Of a stretch of DNA of 64,000 nt, positions 17,667-25,909 are shown piece by piece. The translations under genes and the position numbers were made by a program. This DNA comes from Streptomyces sp. NBC_01314 (lineage in GTDB: Bacteria; Actinomycetota; Actinomycetes; Streptomycetales; Streptomycetaceae): positions 8,184,001 through 8,248,000 of the forward strand of contig NZ_CP108394.1 of NCBI RefSeq assembly GCF_041435215.1, given 5' to 3'. The notes below the pieces were generated by a model, which had not been told where the DNA came from, did not search any database, and saw only the letters and a list, made by a program, of their open reading frames with translations. How positions within the stretch are numbered: the first letter of the stretch is position 1; every line of letters starts with the position of its first letter.

Positions 17667-20600
17667 GTGATACCGAGATGGCCGACGCCGTCGAGGCGCC
17701 GTACCACCCACGCCGGACGGGCCGCGGCGGTCGGCGCGGTCACCGTGACCGCGCTGACCGCAGCGCTCGTCCAGCCCCTCGTGGCCGGGGCCGCGACCGC
17801 GCCCGCACCTCCGTCCGACGCGAAGCTGGCGAAGACCGCCGCCCGTCACGACCTCACCCGCGAACAGTTCTACTTCGTCCTGCCGGATCGTTTCGCCAAT
17901 GGTGACAGGGCGAACGACAAGGGCGGCCTGACCGGCTCGCGCCTCGCGACCGGCTACGACCCCACCGACAAGGGCTTCTATCAGGGCGGTGACCTCAAGG
18001 GACTGACCAAGCGGCTCGACTACATCAAGGGCCTGGGCACGACCTCCCTCTGGATGGCGCCCATCTTCAGGAACCAGCCCGTCCAGGGCACCGGGGAGAA
18101 CGCCTCCGCCGGCTACCACGGGTACTGGATCACCGACTTCACCCAGGTCGACCCACACTTCGGCACCAACAAGGACCTGGAGACCCTGATCTCCAAGGCC
18201 CACGCCAAGGGCATGAAGGTCTTCTTCGACGTCATCACCAACCACACCGCAGACGTCGTCGACTACGAGGAGAAGTCCTACGACTACCTCTCCAAGGGCG
18301 CCTTCCCGTATCTGACGAAGGACGGCGAGCCCTTCGACGACGCCGACCACGCGGACGGGAGCGAGAAGTTCCCGAAGGTCGACCGGGACTCCTTCCCCCG
18401 GACCCCCGTCGCCCCCGCCGCCAAGAAGAACGCCAAGGTCCCCTCCTGGCTCAACGACCCGACCATGTACCACAACCGTGGTGACTCCACCTGGGCCGGC
18501 GAGTCCGCCACCTACGGCGACTTCGTCGGGCTGGACGACCTGTGGACCGAGCGGCCCGAGGTCGTCACCGGCATGGAGAAGATCTACGAGAAGTGGGTGC
18601 GGGACTTCGACATCGACGGCTTCCGGATCGACACCGTGAAGCACGTCAACACGGAGTTCTGGACCCAGTGGGCCACCGCGCTCGACGCGTACGCCGCGAA
18701 GAAGGGCCGCGACGACTTCTTCATGTTCGGCGAGGTCTACTCCGCCGACACCTCCGTGACCTCCCCGTACGTCACGCAGGGCCGCCTCGACTCCACGCTC
18801 GACTTCCCCTTCCAGGACGCGGCACGGGCGTACGCCTCCCAGGGCGGCAGCGCGCAGCGGCTCGCCTCGGTCTTCGGGGACGACTACAAGTACACGACCG
18901 ACAAGGCCAACGCGTACGAGCAGGTCACCTTCCTCGGCAACCACGACATGGGCCGCATCGGGACCTTCCTCAAACAGGACGACGCGGGGGCGAGCGACGC
19001 CCAGCTGATCAAGAAGGCCGAGCTCGCCGACGAGCTGATGTTCCTCAGTCGCGGCAACCCCGTCATCTACTACGGCGACGAACAGGGCTTCACCGGCGCG
19101 GGCGGCGACAAGGACGCCCGCCAGACGCTGTTCGCCTCCAAGGTCGCCGACTACCTGGACGACGACCAGCTCGGCACGGACCGGACGCACGCCTCCGACG
19201 CGTACGACACGAGAGCACCGCTCTACCAGCGGATCAGTGCTCTCGCCAAGCTCCGCAAGACCAACCCGGCTCTCGCCGACGGCGTCCAGACCGAGCGCTA
19301 CGCGGCCGACGGGGCGGGCGTCTACGCCTTCTCCCGCACCGATGCCAAGACCAGCACCGAGTACGTCGTCGCCTTCAACAACGCGGGCGAGGCCAAGAAC
19401 GCCACCTTCGCGACCGGCTCCGCCCGCATGGTCTTCAAGGGCCTCTACGGGACCGACGCCAACGTGACGAGCGGCGCCGACAAGAAGGTCACCGTCACCG
19501 TCCCGGCCGGGTCCGCGATCGTCCTCAAGGCCGCAGGCCCGCTCGCGAAGCCCGCCACCGAGCCGTCCCTCACGCTCACCGGCCCGGCCACCGGCGCCAC
19601 GGGCACGGTCGAAATCGGCGCCGACGTCGACGGCGGACAGCTCAACCGAGTCGTCTTCGCCGCCCAGGTCGGCAACGGCAGGTGGAAGACGCTGGGCTCC
19701 GCCGACCACGCCCCCTACAAGGTCACCCAGACCATCGGGGAGGAGGTTCCGCCGGGAACGGTCCTGCGGTACAAGGCAGTGGTGATCGATCGAACCGGAC
19801 GCACGGCGAGCGCCACCGCGACCTCCACCACCGGCACCCCGCCCGCCCCCGAGACCCCCACCGCCTCCTCGCGCGACTACGCGGTCGTCCACTACAAGCG
19901 CGCCGACGGCGACTACACCGACTGGCGGCTGTACGCCTGGGGTGACATCGCCGACGGGGAGGGGACGACCTGGCCGGACGGCCATGACTTCATCGGGCGG
20001 GACGCGTACGGCGCCTTCGCCTACGTCAAGCTCAAGCCCGGGGCCTCGAACGTCAGTTACCTCGTCATCGACAAGGACGGCAACAAGGACGTCTCCGCCG
20101 ACCGTTCGATCGACGTCACGAAGACGGGTGAGATCTGGGTCGAGCAGGGCAAGGAGTCCGTACTGACGGAGAAGCCCACGGCCGACTACCCGGAGCAGGA
20201 CAAGACCAAGGCCGTCCTCCACCACCACCGTGCCGACGGGAACTACGACGGCTGGGGCCTGCACGTCTGGTCCGGCGCCGCGAACCCCACGGACTGGTCG
20301 AAGCCCCTGGAGCCGGTGCGGACCGACGCCTACGGCGCCGTCTTCGAGGTGCCGCTCACCGAGGGGGCCACCAGCCTCAGCTACATCCTCCACAAGGGCG
20401 ACGAGAAGGACCTCCCCACCGATCAGGCACTCGACCTCAAGGCCGACGGCCACGAGGTCTGGCTCCTCAACGGCCAGGAGAAGTACCTGCTCCCGCAGCC
20501 GGCGGGCAGCGCGGCCACCCTCGACCTGGCCACCTCCAAGGCGGTCTGGATCGACCGGAACACCGTCGCCTGGAACGGCGACGACACCGCCGCCTCCACC

Positions 20601-23096
20601 CAACTGCTGTACTCCCGCACCGGCTCCATCGCCGCGAAGGACTCCGCGCTGACCAGCACCGACGAGCGGTGGCTCCGCCTGACCAAGTCGGCCCTCACCG
20701 ACGCCCAGAAGGCCAGGTTCCCGCACCTGAAGTCGTACACCGCCTGGACCGTCGACCCGCGCGACCGCGACCGGGTCCGCGAGGCCCTGCGTGGCCAGCT
20801 CGTCGCCTCCCAGCGCGCGGCGACCGGGGCCGTACTCACGGCGACGGGCGTACAGATCGCCGGCGTACTCGACGACCTGTACGGAGCGGCGGCGGACGCG
20901 GACCTCGGCCCGACCTTCCGTGACGGCCGCCCCACGCTCGCCGTCTGGGCGCCCACCGCCCGGAAGGTCTCGCTCGACCTCGACGGCAGGACGCTCCCCA
21001 TGAAGCGGAACGACACCACAGGCGTCTGGTCCGTCACCGGTGAGAAGTCCTGGAAGAACAAGCCCTACCGGTACGTCGTGAAGGTGTGGGCCCCGAGCGT
21101 CGCCGAGGTCGTCACCAACAAGGTCACCGACCCGTACTCCGTCGCCCTGACCGCCGACTCCGAGCGCAGCCTCGTAGTCGACCTCGGCGACAAGTCCCTC
21201 GCCCCGGCCGGCTGGTCGTCGTACACCAAGCCCAAGGCCGTACCGCTCAAGGACGCGCAGATCCAGGAGCTGCACGTCCGGGACTTCTCCATCGACGACA
21301 AGACCGTGCCCGTGAAGGACAAGGGCACCTACCTCGCCTTCACCGACCGGGGGAGCGACGGCTCGAAGCATCTGCGGAAACTGGCGAAGGCCGGGACGTC
21401 GTACGTGCATCTCCTCCCCGTCGCCGACATCGCCACCATCCCCGAGAGGAAGGCCGACCGGGCGACCGCCGACTGCGACCTCGGCTCGTACGCCGCCGAC
21501 TCCGACCAGCAGCAGGAGTGCGTGGCGAAGGCCGCGGCGAAGGACGGGTTCAACTGGGGCTACGACCCCTACCACTACACCGTCCCGGAGGGTTCGTACG
21601 CGACCGACCCGGACGGTACGCGGCGTACGTTCGAGTTCCGGAAGATGGTGAAGGCGCTCAACGGCGACGGCCTCGGGGTCGTGCTGGACGTGGTCTACAA
21701 CCACACCCCGGCGAGCGGCCAGGCCGACAAGAGCGTCCTCGACAAGGTGGTCCCCGGCTACTACCACCGGCTCCTCGCCGACGGTTCGGTCGCCACCTCC
21801 ACCTGCTGCGCCAACACCGCGCCCGAGAACACCATGATGGGCAAGCTCGTCGTCGACTCGATCGTCACCTGGGCCAAGGAGTACAAGGTCGACGGGTTCC
21901 GCTTCGACCTGATGGGCCACCACCCGAAGGCCAACATCCTGGCGGTCAGGAAGGCACTCGACGCGCTGACGCCCAAGAAGGACGGCGTCGACGGGAAGAA
22001 GATCATCCTGTACGGGGAGGGCTGGAACTTCGGCGAGGTCGCCGACGACGCGCGCTTCCCCCAGGCCACGCAGAAGAACATGGCCGGGACGGGCATCGCG
22101 ACCTTCTCCGACCGGGCCCGTGACGCGGTGCGCGGCGGCGGACCCTTCGACGAGGACCCGGGCGTCCAGGGCTTCGCGTCCGGTCTCTACACCGAGCCCA
22201 ACTCCTCGGACGGCAACGGCACTCCGGCCGAGCAGAAGGCACGGCTGCTGCACTACCAGGACCTCATCAAGGTCGGGCTGAGCGGCAACCTCGCGAACTA
22301 CCGGTTCACCGACACCGACGGCAAGGAGGTCAAGGGCTCCGAGGTCGACTACAACGGGGCCGCCGCCGGATACGCGGCCGTCCCCGGCGACGCCCTCGCC
22401 TACGTCGACGCGCACGACAACGAGTCCCTGTTCGACGCGCTGGCCTTCAAGCTGCCCAGGTCGACGAGCGCGGCCGACCGGGCCCGTATGCAGGTCCTGG
22501 CCATGGCGACCGCCGCCCTCTCGCAGGGCCCGGCGCTCTCCCAGGCCGGCACCGACCTGCTGCGATCCAAGTCGCTCGACCGGAACTCGTACGACAGCGG
22601 CGACTGGTTCAACGCGATCCACTGGGACTGCCGGGACGGCAACGGCTTCGGGCGCGGGCTGCCCCTCGCGGCCGACAACCAGTCCAAGTGGCCCTACGCC
22701 AAACCCCTGTTGACCTCCGTCGAGGTCGGCTGCGCACAGATCGAGGGAGCCTCGGCGGCATACCGGGACCTGCTGAGGATCCGTACGACGGAGGACGTGT
22801 TCTCCCTCGACACGGCAGGCCAGGTGCAGTCGAAACTGTCGTTCCCGCTGTCGGGGAAGGACGAGACACCGGGCGTGATCACCATGGAACTCGGCGACCT
22901 CGTCGTCGTCTTCAACGCCACCCCCGAGAAGCGGAAGCAGACCGTGGACGACCTGGCCGGGACGGGATACGCCCTGCACCACGTACAGGCGGCGGGTGCG
23001 GACTCTACCGTCCGGACCTCGTCGTACGAAGCGGAATCGGGGACGTTCGTCGTTCCGGGGCGGACCGTGGCGGTATTCGCACGATCCGACCGGTAG
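17667..23096 (+). CDS. secreted bifunctional amylopullulanase (two GH13 domains, tandem CBM41)
   Basis: A 1809-residue exoenzyme with two complete GH13 catalytic domains. GTG at 17667 has AAGGAG 7 bases upstream, and a signal peptide ends near AGAATAPAPP. The N-terminal amylase-type domain (about 45-620) has Asp322 (DGFRIDTVKH), Glu356 (FMFGEVYS) and Asp427 (FLGNHDMGR). After a linker come two pullulanase-associated CBM41 modules, starting VVHYKRADGDYTDWRLYAW and VLHHHRADGNYDGWGLHVW. A CBM48-type segment follows (PTLAVWAPTARKVSLDL), then the pullulanase domain with Asp1414 (DGFRFDLMGH), Glu1451 (YGEGWNFGEV) and Asp1584 (VDAHDNES). It should cut alpha-1,4 and alpha-1,6 bonds of starch and pullulan. 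Confidence 0.95.
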   Translation: MIPRWPTPSRRRTTHAGRAAAVGAVTVTALTAALVQPLVAGAATAPAPPSDAKLAKTAARHDLTREQFYFVLPDRFANGDRANDKGGLTGSRLATGYDPTDKGFYQGGDLKGLTKRLDYIKGLGTTSLWMAPIFRNQPVQGTGENASAGYHGYWITDFTQVDPHFGTNKDLETLISKAHAKGMKVFFDVITNHTADVVDYEEKSYDYLSKGAFPYLTKDGEPFDDADHADGSEKFPKVDRDSFPRTPVAPAAKKNAKVPSWLNDPTMYHNRGDSTWAGESATYGDFVGLDDLWTERPEVVTGMEKIYEKWVRDFDIDGFRIDTVKHVNTEFWTQWATALDAYAAKKGRDDFFMFGEVYSADTSVTSPYVTQGRLDSTLDFPFQDAARAYASQGGSAQRLASVFGDDYKYTTDKANAYEQVTFLGNHDMGRIGTFLKQDDAGASDAQLIKKAELADELMFLSRGNPVIYYGDEQGFTGAGGDKDARQTLFASKVADYLDDDQLGTDRTHASDAYDTRAPLYQRISALAKLRKTNPALADGVQTERYAADGAGVYAFSRTDAKTSTEYVVAFNNAGEAKNATFATGSARMVFKGLYGTDANVTSGADKKVTVTVPAGSAIVLKAAGPLAKPATEPSLTLTGPATGATGTVEIGADVDGGQLNRVVFAAQVGNGRWKTLGSADHAPYKVTQTIGEEVPPGTVLRYKAVVIDRTGRTASATATSTTGTPPAPETPTASSRDYAVVHYKRADGDYTDWRLYAWGDIADGEGTTWPDGHDFIGRDAYGAFAYVKLKPGASNVSYLVIDKDGNKDVSADRSIDVTKTGEIWVEQGKESVLTEKPTADYPEQDKTKAVLHHHRADGNYDGWGLHVWSGAANPTDWSKPLEPVRTDAYGAVFEVPLTEGATSLSYILHKGDEKDLPTDQALDLKADGHEVWLLNGQEKYLLPQPAGSAATLDLATSKAVWIDRNTVAWNGDDTAASTQLLYSRTGSIAAKDSALTSTDERWLRLTKSALTDAQKARFPHLKSYTAWTVDPRDRDRVREALRGQLVASQRAATGAVLTATGVQIAGVLDDLYGAAADADLGPTFRDGRPTLAVWAPTARKVSLDLDGRTLPMKRNDTTGVWSVTGEKSWKNKPYRYVVKVWAPSVAEVVTNKVTDPYSVALTADSERSLVVDLGDKSLAPAGWSSYTKPKAVPLKDAQIQELHVRDFSIDDKTVPVKDKGTYLAFTDRGSDGSKHLRKLAKAGTSYVHLLPVADIATIPERKADRATADCDLGSYAADSDQQQECVAKAAAKDGFNWGYDPYHYTVPEGSYATDPDGTRRTFEFRKMVKALNGDGLGVVLDVVYNHTPASGQADKSVLDKVVPGYYHRLLADGSVATSTCCANTAPENTMMGKLVVDSIVTWAKEYKVDGFRFDLMGHHPKANILAVRKALDALTPKKDGVDGKKIILYGEGWNFGEVADDARFPQATQKNMAGTGIATFSDRARDAVRGGGPFDEDPGVQGFASGLYTEPNSSDGNGTPAEQKARLLHYQDLIKVGLSGNLANYRFTDTDGKEVKGSEVDYNGAAAGYAAVPGDALAYVDAHDNESLFDALAFKLPRSTSAADRARMQVLAMATAALSQGPALSQAGTDLLRSKSLDRNSYDSGDWFNAIHWDCRDGNGFGRGLPLAADNQSKWPYAKPLLTSVEVGCAQIEGASAAYRDLLRIRTTEDVFSLDTAGQVQSKLSFPLSGKDETPGVITMELGDLVVVFNATPEKRKQTVDDLAGTGYALHHVQAAGADSTVRTSSYEAESGTFVVPGRTVAVFARSDR

Positions 23097-23171
23097 GCCG
23101 CTAGCTTGGGTGGTGCGGGCGGAGAGGGGACGGCCCGCACCACCCCGAGCTTCAGCGACGACGAGAGCCTC

Positions 23172-24788
23172 ATGAGCCTGATGGCCGACGAAGCAGGCAC
23201 CACGGTGCTGGTGGTCGACGACGCGGTCGCCGGCCGGTACGCGATGGGCGCGGTCCTGCGCCGGGCCGGGCACAGCGTCGTCCCCGTCGCCAGCGCCGGT
23301 GAGGCGCTCGCCGAACTCGACCTGCGGCTCCGCTCGGGAGCCCTGCCCGACGTGGCCCTCGTCGACGTCGGCCTCCCGGACATGAGCGGCTTCGAACTCT
23401 GCCGCCGGCTCAAGGCGCGGCCCCCGATGGCCGCCCTGCCCGTCGTCCACTTCTCCGCCGCGGCCGTCGCCCCCAGCGACCGCTGCCGGGGACTGGACGC
23501 GGGCGGCGAGGCCTATCTGACGGTCCCCGCCGAACCGGAGGAGATCCAGGCGGTCGTCCGCGCGGCCGTGCGCGGCGCCCGTATGCGCAACGGCGCCGAG
23601 GCCCTCGTGCGACGGCTCACCCTGCTGTCCGAGACCATCGTCGACGTCCAGGCCGCCCGCACCCTGGAAGAGCTCGCCGGAGCCGCCGCCGAAGGGGCGG
23701 CCCGGCTCACCCGGTCACCCGCCGCGGTGTTCGTGCTCGGCGAGGACGGCCACCTCTACAGCGGCACCTCCCGGGCCCGAGCCCGCACCACCCTCCCCGA
23801 CACCGGCGCGCACGACGCCGTGGCCCGGCTCATCCGCCGCGTCACCGACGGCGACCCCGGACCGCACGACACCGTCGTCCCCGCACCCCTGTGGCCCCCG
23901 GGCTTCTTCCGGCCCGGCATCACCGAGGACGCCCGGCTGGTCCTGGCCCGCACCGAGAGCGGCACGCCCGTCTGCGTCGCCACACCCGTGCGCGGCCCCC
24001 GCGGCACCGCAGCCGACGCCACGGGTCTGGTCGCCCGTCTCGCCCAGGCCACCGCCCTGGCCGCGCAGCCCCTCCTCATGTACCAGGTCGAGCGCCATGT
24101 CGCGCTCACCCTCCAGCACAGCTTCCTGCCGAAGCGGGTGCCCGAGTTCCCCGGCCTCGAAGTGGTCGTCCGCTACGTCCCCGCCTCCCGGCAGACCGAG
24201 ATCGGCGGCGACTTCTACGCGGCCCTGTCCACCCCCGGCGGCCTCCTCACCGCCGTCGGTGACGTCGTCGGGCACTCGCTGGACGCGGCCACCGTGATGG
24301 TCGAGATCCGGCACGCACTGCGCGCCTACTGCGTGGAGCAGTCCGACCCCGCGGCACTCGCCCGGCGGCTCGACCGGATGCTCCAGCACTACCACCCCGA
24401 CGTCACCGCCACGGTCTGTCTCGCCCTCGTCGAGCCGGACAGCGGGCGCGTACGGATCGCCAACGCGGGCCACATCCCGCCGCTGATCGTCCGGGACTCG
24501 GGAGAGGCCGAGTACGTGAAGGCCGCCGGACCGCTCCTCGGGCTCGGCCTCGACCGGCCCGCCCCCACACAGACGGTGCTGGGGCCGGCGGACCGGCTGC
24601 TCATGGTCACCGACGGGCTCGTCGAGACCCGGGGCATCGATCTCTCGCTCTCCCTGGAACAGTTGCGGGCCGCCGCGGCGGACGCCCCGGCCGGGACGGT
24701 CGCGCTGTGCGACACGTTGCTGCACTGTTTCGGGCGGGACCGGGAGGACGACATCGCCATGCTGGCGTTGCGGCTGCGGTTAGGGTGA
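23172..24788 (+). CDS. receiver-GAF-SpoIIE fused response regulator/phosphatase
   Basis: A 538-residue signalling protein. Residues 10-130 form a receiver domain with the acidic pair VVDDAVAG and phospho-acceptor Asp65 (LVDVGLPDMSG). The conserved receiver lysine is replaced: the usual TKP motif reads LTVPAEPEEI. A GAF-like segment follows (LAGAAAEGAARLTRSPAAVFV), then a PP2C/SpoIIE phosphatase from about residue 310 (QHSFLPKRVPEFPGLEVVVR, IGGDFYAAL, VGDVVGHSLDAA, NAGHIPPL). It probably dephosphorylates an anti-sigma-factor antagonist. The second-last sense codon (24780-24782) is TTA. The start is ATG 23172 after GAGAG, or ATG 23181. Confidence 0.9.
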   Translation: MSLMADEAGTTVLVVDDAVAGRYAMGAVLRRAGHSVVPVASAGEALAELDLRLRSGALPDVALVDVGLPDMSGFELCRRLKARPPMAALPVVHFSAAAVAPSDRCRGLDAGGEAYLTVPAEPEEIQAVVRAAVRGARMRNGAEALVRRLTLLSETIVDVQAARTLEELAGAAAEGAARLTRSPAAVFVLGEDGHLYSGTSRARARTTLPDTGAHDAVARLIRRVTDGDPGPHDTVVPAPLWPPGFFRPGITEDARLVLARTESGTPVCVATPVRGPRGTAADATGLVARLAQATALAAQPLLMYQVERHVALTLQHSFLPKRVPEFPGLEVVVRYVPASRQTEIGGDFYAALSTPGGLLTAVGDVVGHSLDAATVMVEIRHALRAYCVEQSDPAALARRLDRMLQHYHPDVTATVCLALVEPDSGRVRIANAGHIPPLIVRDSGEAEYVKAAGPLLGLGLDRPAPTQTVLGPADRLLMVTDGLVETRGIDLSLSLEQLRAAAADAPAGTVALCDTLLHCFGRDREDDIAMLALRLRLG

Positions 24789-24792
24789 CCTC

Positions 24793-25149
24793 ATGCCGCA
24801 GATCACTGTTGACTACTCCGCCGTTCTCTCCGAGGGCTTCGACCGGCCCGCGTTCGCCAAGGCCCTGCACGAGGAGGTCGTACGGACCGCCGCCGCGAAG
24901 CCGGAGGCGTGCAAGACGCGGTTCCGGGCCACCGAGGACACGGTGGTCGGACCCGACACGGACGGCCACGCGATCGTGCACGTCGCGCTCGGGCTGCTCG
25001 CCGGGCGGACCGACGAGACCAAGGTGACGCTCACCGAGAACGTGCTGGAACTGCTTCGGGAGCACGTGAAGCTCTCGGCGGGGCTGGCGTTTCACGCGTC
25101 GGCGGAGGTCCGGGACCTTGATCCCTCATACCGGAAGTTCGAGATCTAG
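24793..25149 (+). CDS. 5-carboxymethyl-2-hydroxymuconate isomerase-family tautomerase
   Basis: A 118-residue protein of the CHMI branch of the tautomerase superfamily. It begins MPQITVDYSAVL, which leaves Pro as residue 1 after Met removal; Pro1 is the catalytic base in this superfamily. It ends LDPSYRKFEI. CHMI acts in homoprotocatechuate breakdown, but no other pathway gene is near, so the real substrate is unknown. It starts 4 bases after the phosphatase stop, so it is probably translationally coupled, and it overlaps the convergent TetR gene by 4 bases. Confidence 0.85.
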   Translation: MPQITVDYSAVLSEGFDRPAFAKALHEEVVRTAAAKPEACKTRFRATEDTVVGPDTDGHAIVHVALGLLAGRTDETKVTLTENVLELLREHVKLSAGLAFHASAEVRDLDPSYRKFEI

Positions 25150-25838
25150 GCGCGTCCCAAAGCCACCAGGCGCCCGGCCAGATCGCTGAACGGGCCGTCC
25201 TGCGGCTCGTCGGCGAGGATTGCGCGGAGCAGGGCCGCCATCTCCTCGTCCTGGGCCGCGCTCACCGCCGCCAGGGCCGCGAAGTCGTGGACGAGCTGGA
25301 CTTCCAGCTCCTCCCTCGGGATGCGGCGGCCGTCCAGCCAGATCAGGGCCGTGGACTCGGCCAGGGAGATCCAGGAGCGGATGACGAGTTCGAGACGGGC
25401 GGGCGCGGCGTCGACGTCGAGGTGCGACAGGATCTGGACATAGGCGACCTGGCGTACACCGTCGATGAGGGCGTTCGTGCGGGGCGAGCCGACGGCCGGG
25501 CCGCCGCGCATCAGGGCGGAGAAACCGGGGCCGTGCTCGTCGACGAAGGCGAAGAAGCGGTGCGTGACGCGGAGCAGCCGCGCGCCGAGCGGGCCCTCAC
25601 GGGGCTCGACGAAACGGTTCGCGAGATCGTCGGAGGCATGCGCCAAAGCGGCCTCGTACAGGCTGAGTTTGCCCGGGAAGTAGTGGTAGACGAGCGGGCG
25701 TGAGATGCCCGCCGCCGACGCTATCTCGTCGATGGAGACCTCGTCGGGCGAGCGTCGGCTGAACAGTTCGAGGGCCACCCCGATCAACTGCTGCCGCCGC
25801 TCCTCCACACCCATCCTGCGGCGCGCACCGGTTCGCAT
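25146..25838 (-). CDS. TetR-family transcriptional regulator
   Basis: A 230-residue repressor. The N-terminal helix-turn-helix spans about residues 9-65 (RRQQLIGVALELF, SIDEIASAAGISRPLVYHYF, PGKLSLYEAAL). The all-helical C-terminal ligand domain has no recognisable ligand signature. The target is not obvious; autoregulation is suggested by an inverted repeat over its own start codon. It overlaps the tautomerase gene tail to tail by 4 bases. Confidence 0.9.
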   Translation of the reverse strand: MRTGARRRMGVEERRQQLIGVALELFSRRSPDEVSIDEIASAAGISRPLVYHYFPGKLSLYEAALAHASDDLANRFVEPREGPLGARLLRVTHRFFAFVDEHGPGFSALMRGGPAVGSPRTNALIDGVRQVAYVQILSHLDVDAAPARLELVIRSWISLAESTALIWLDGRRIPREELEVQLVHDFAALAAVSAAQDEEMAALLRAILADEPQDGPFSDLAGRLVALGRA

Positions 25839-25844
25839 ACGAAC
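25831..25844. promoter_or_regulatory. inverted repeat over the TetR gene start
   Basis: GTTCG-CATA-CGAAC has perfect 5-base arms and spans the start codon of the TetR gene. The position suits an autorepression operator, although the arms are short enough to arise by chance. Confidence 0.35.
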
Positions 25845-25909
25845 ACCTTACCGATTGATTCCAGCCTGCCATGGACTGGATGGCGTTGCGGTGTTCGCTC
25901 CGCGAGCGG

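Noticed and set aside
17490..23450. A nearly 2000-codon open frame antisense to the amylopullulanase, and similar frames opposite glnE and the GH89 gene
   Set aside because: Products are compositionally biased, have no domains and mirror the codon-position GC pattern of the real gene on the other strand, a common artefact in very GC-rich DNA.
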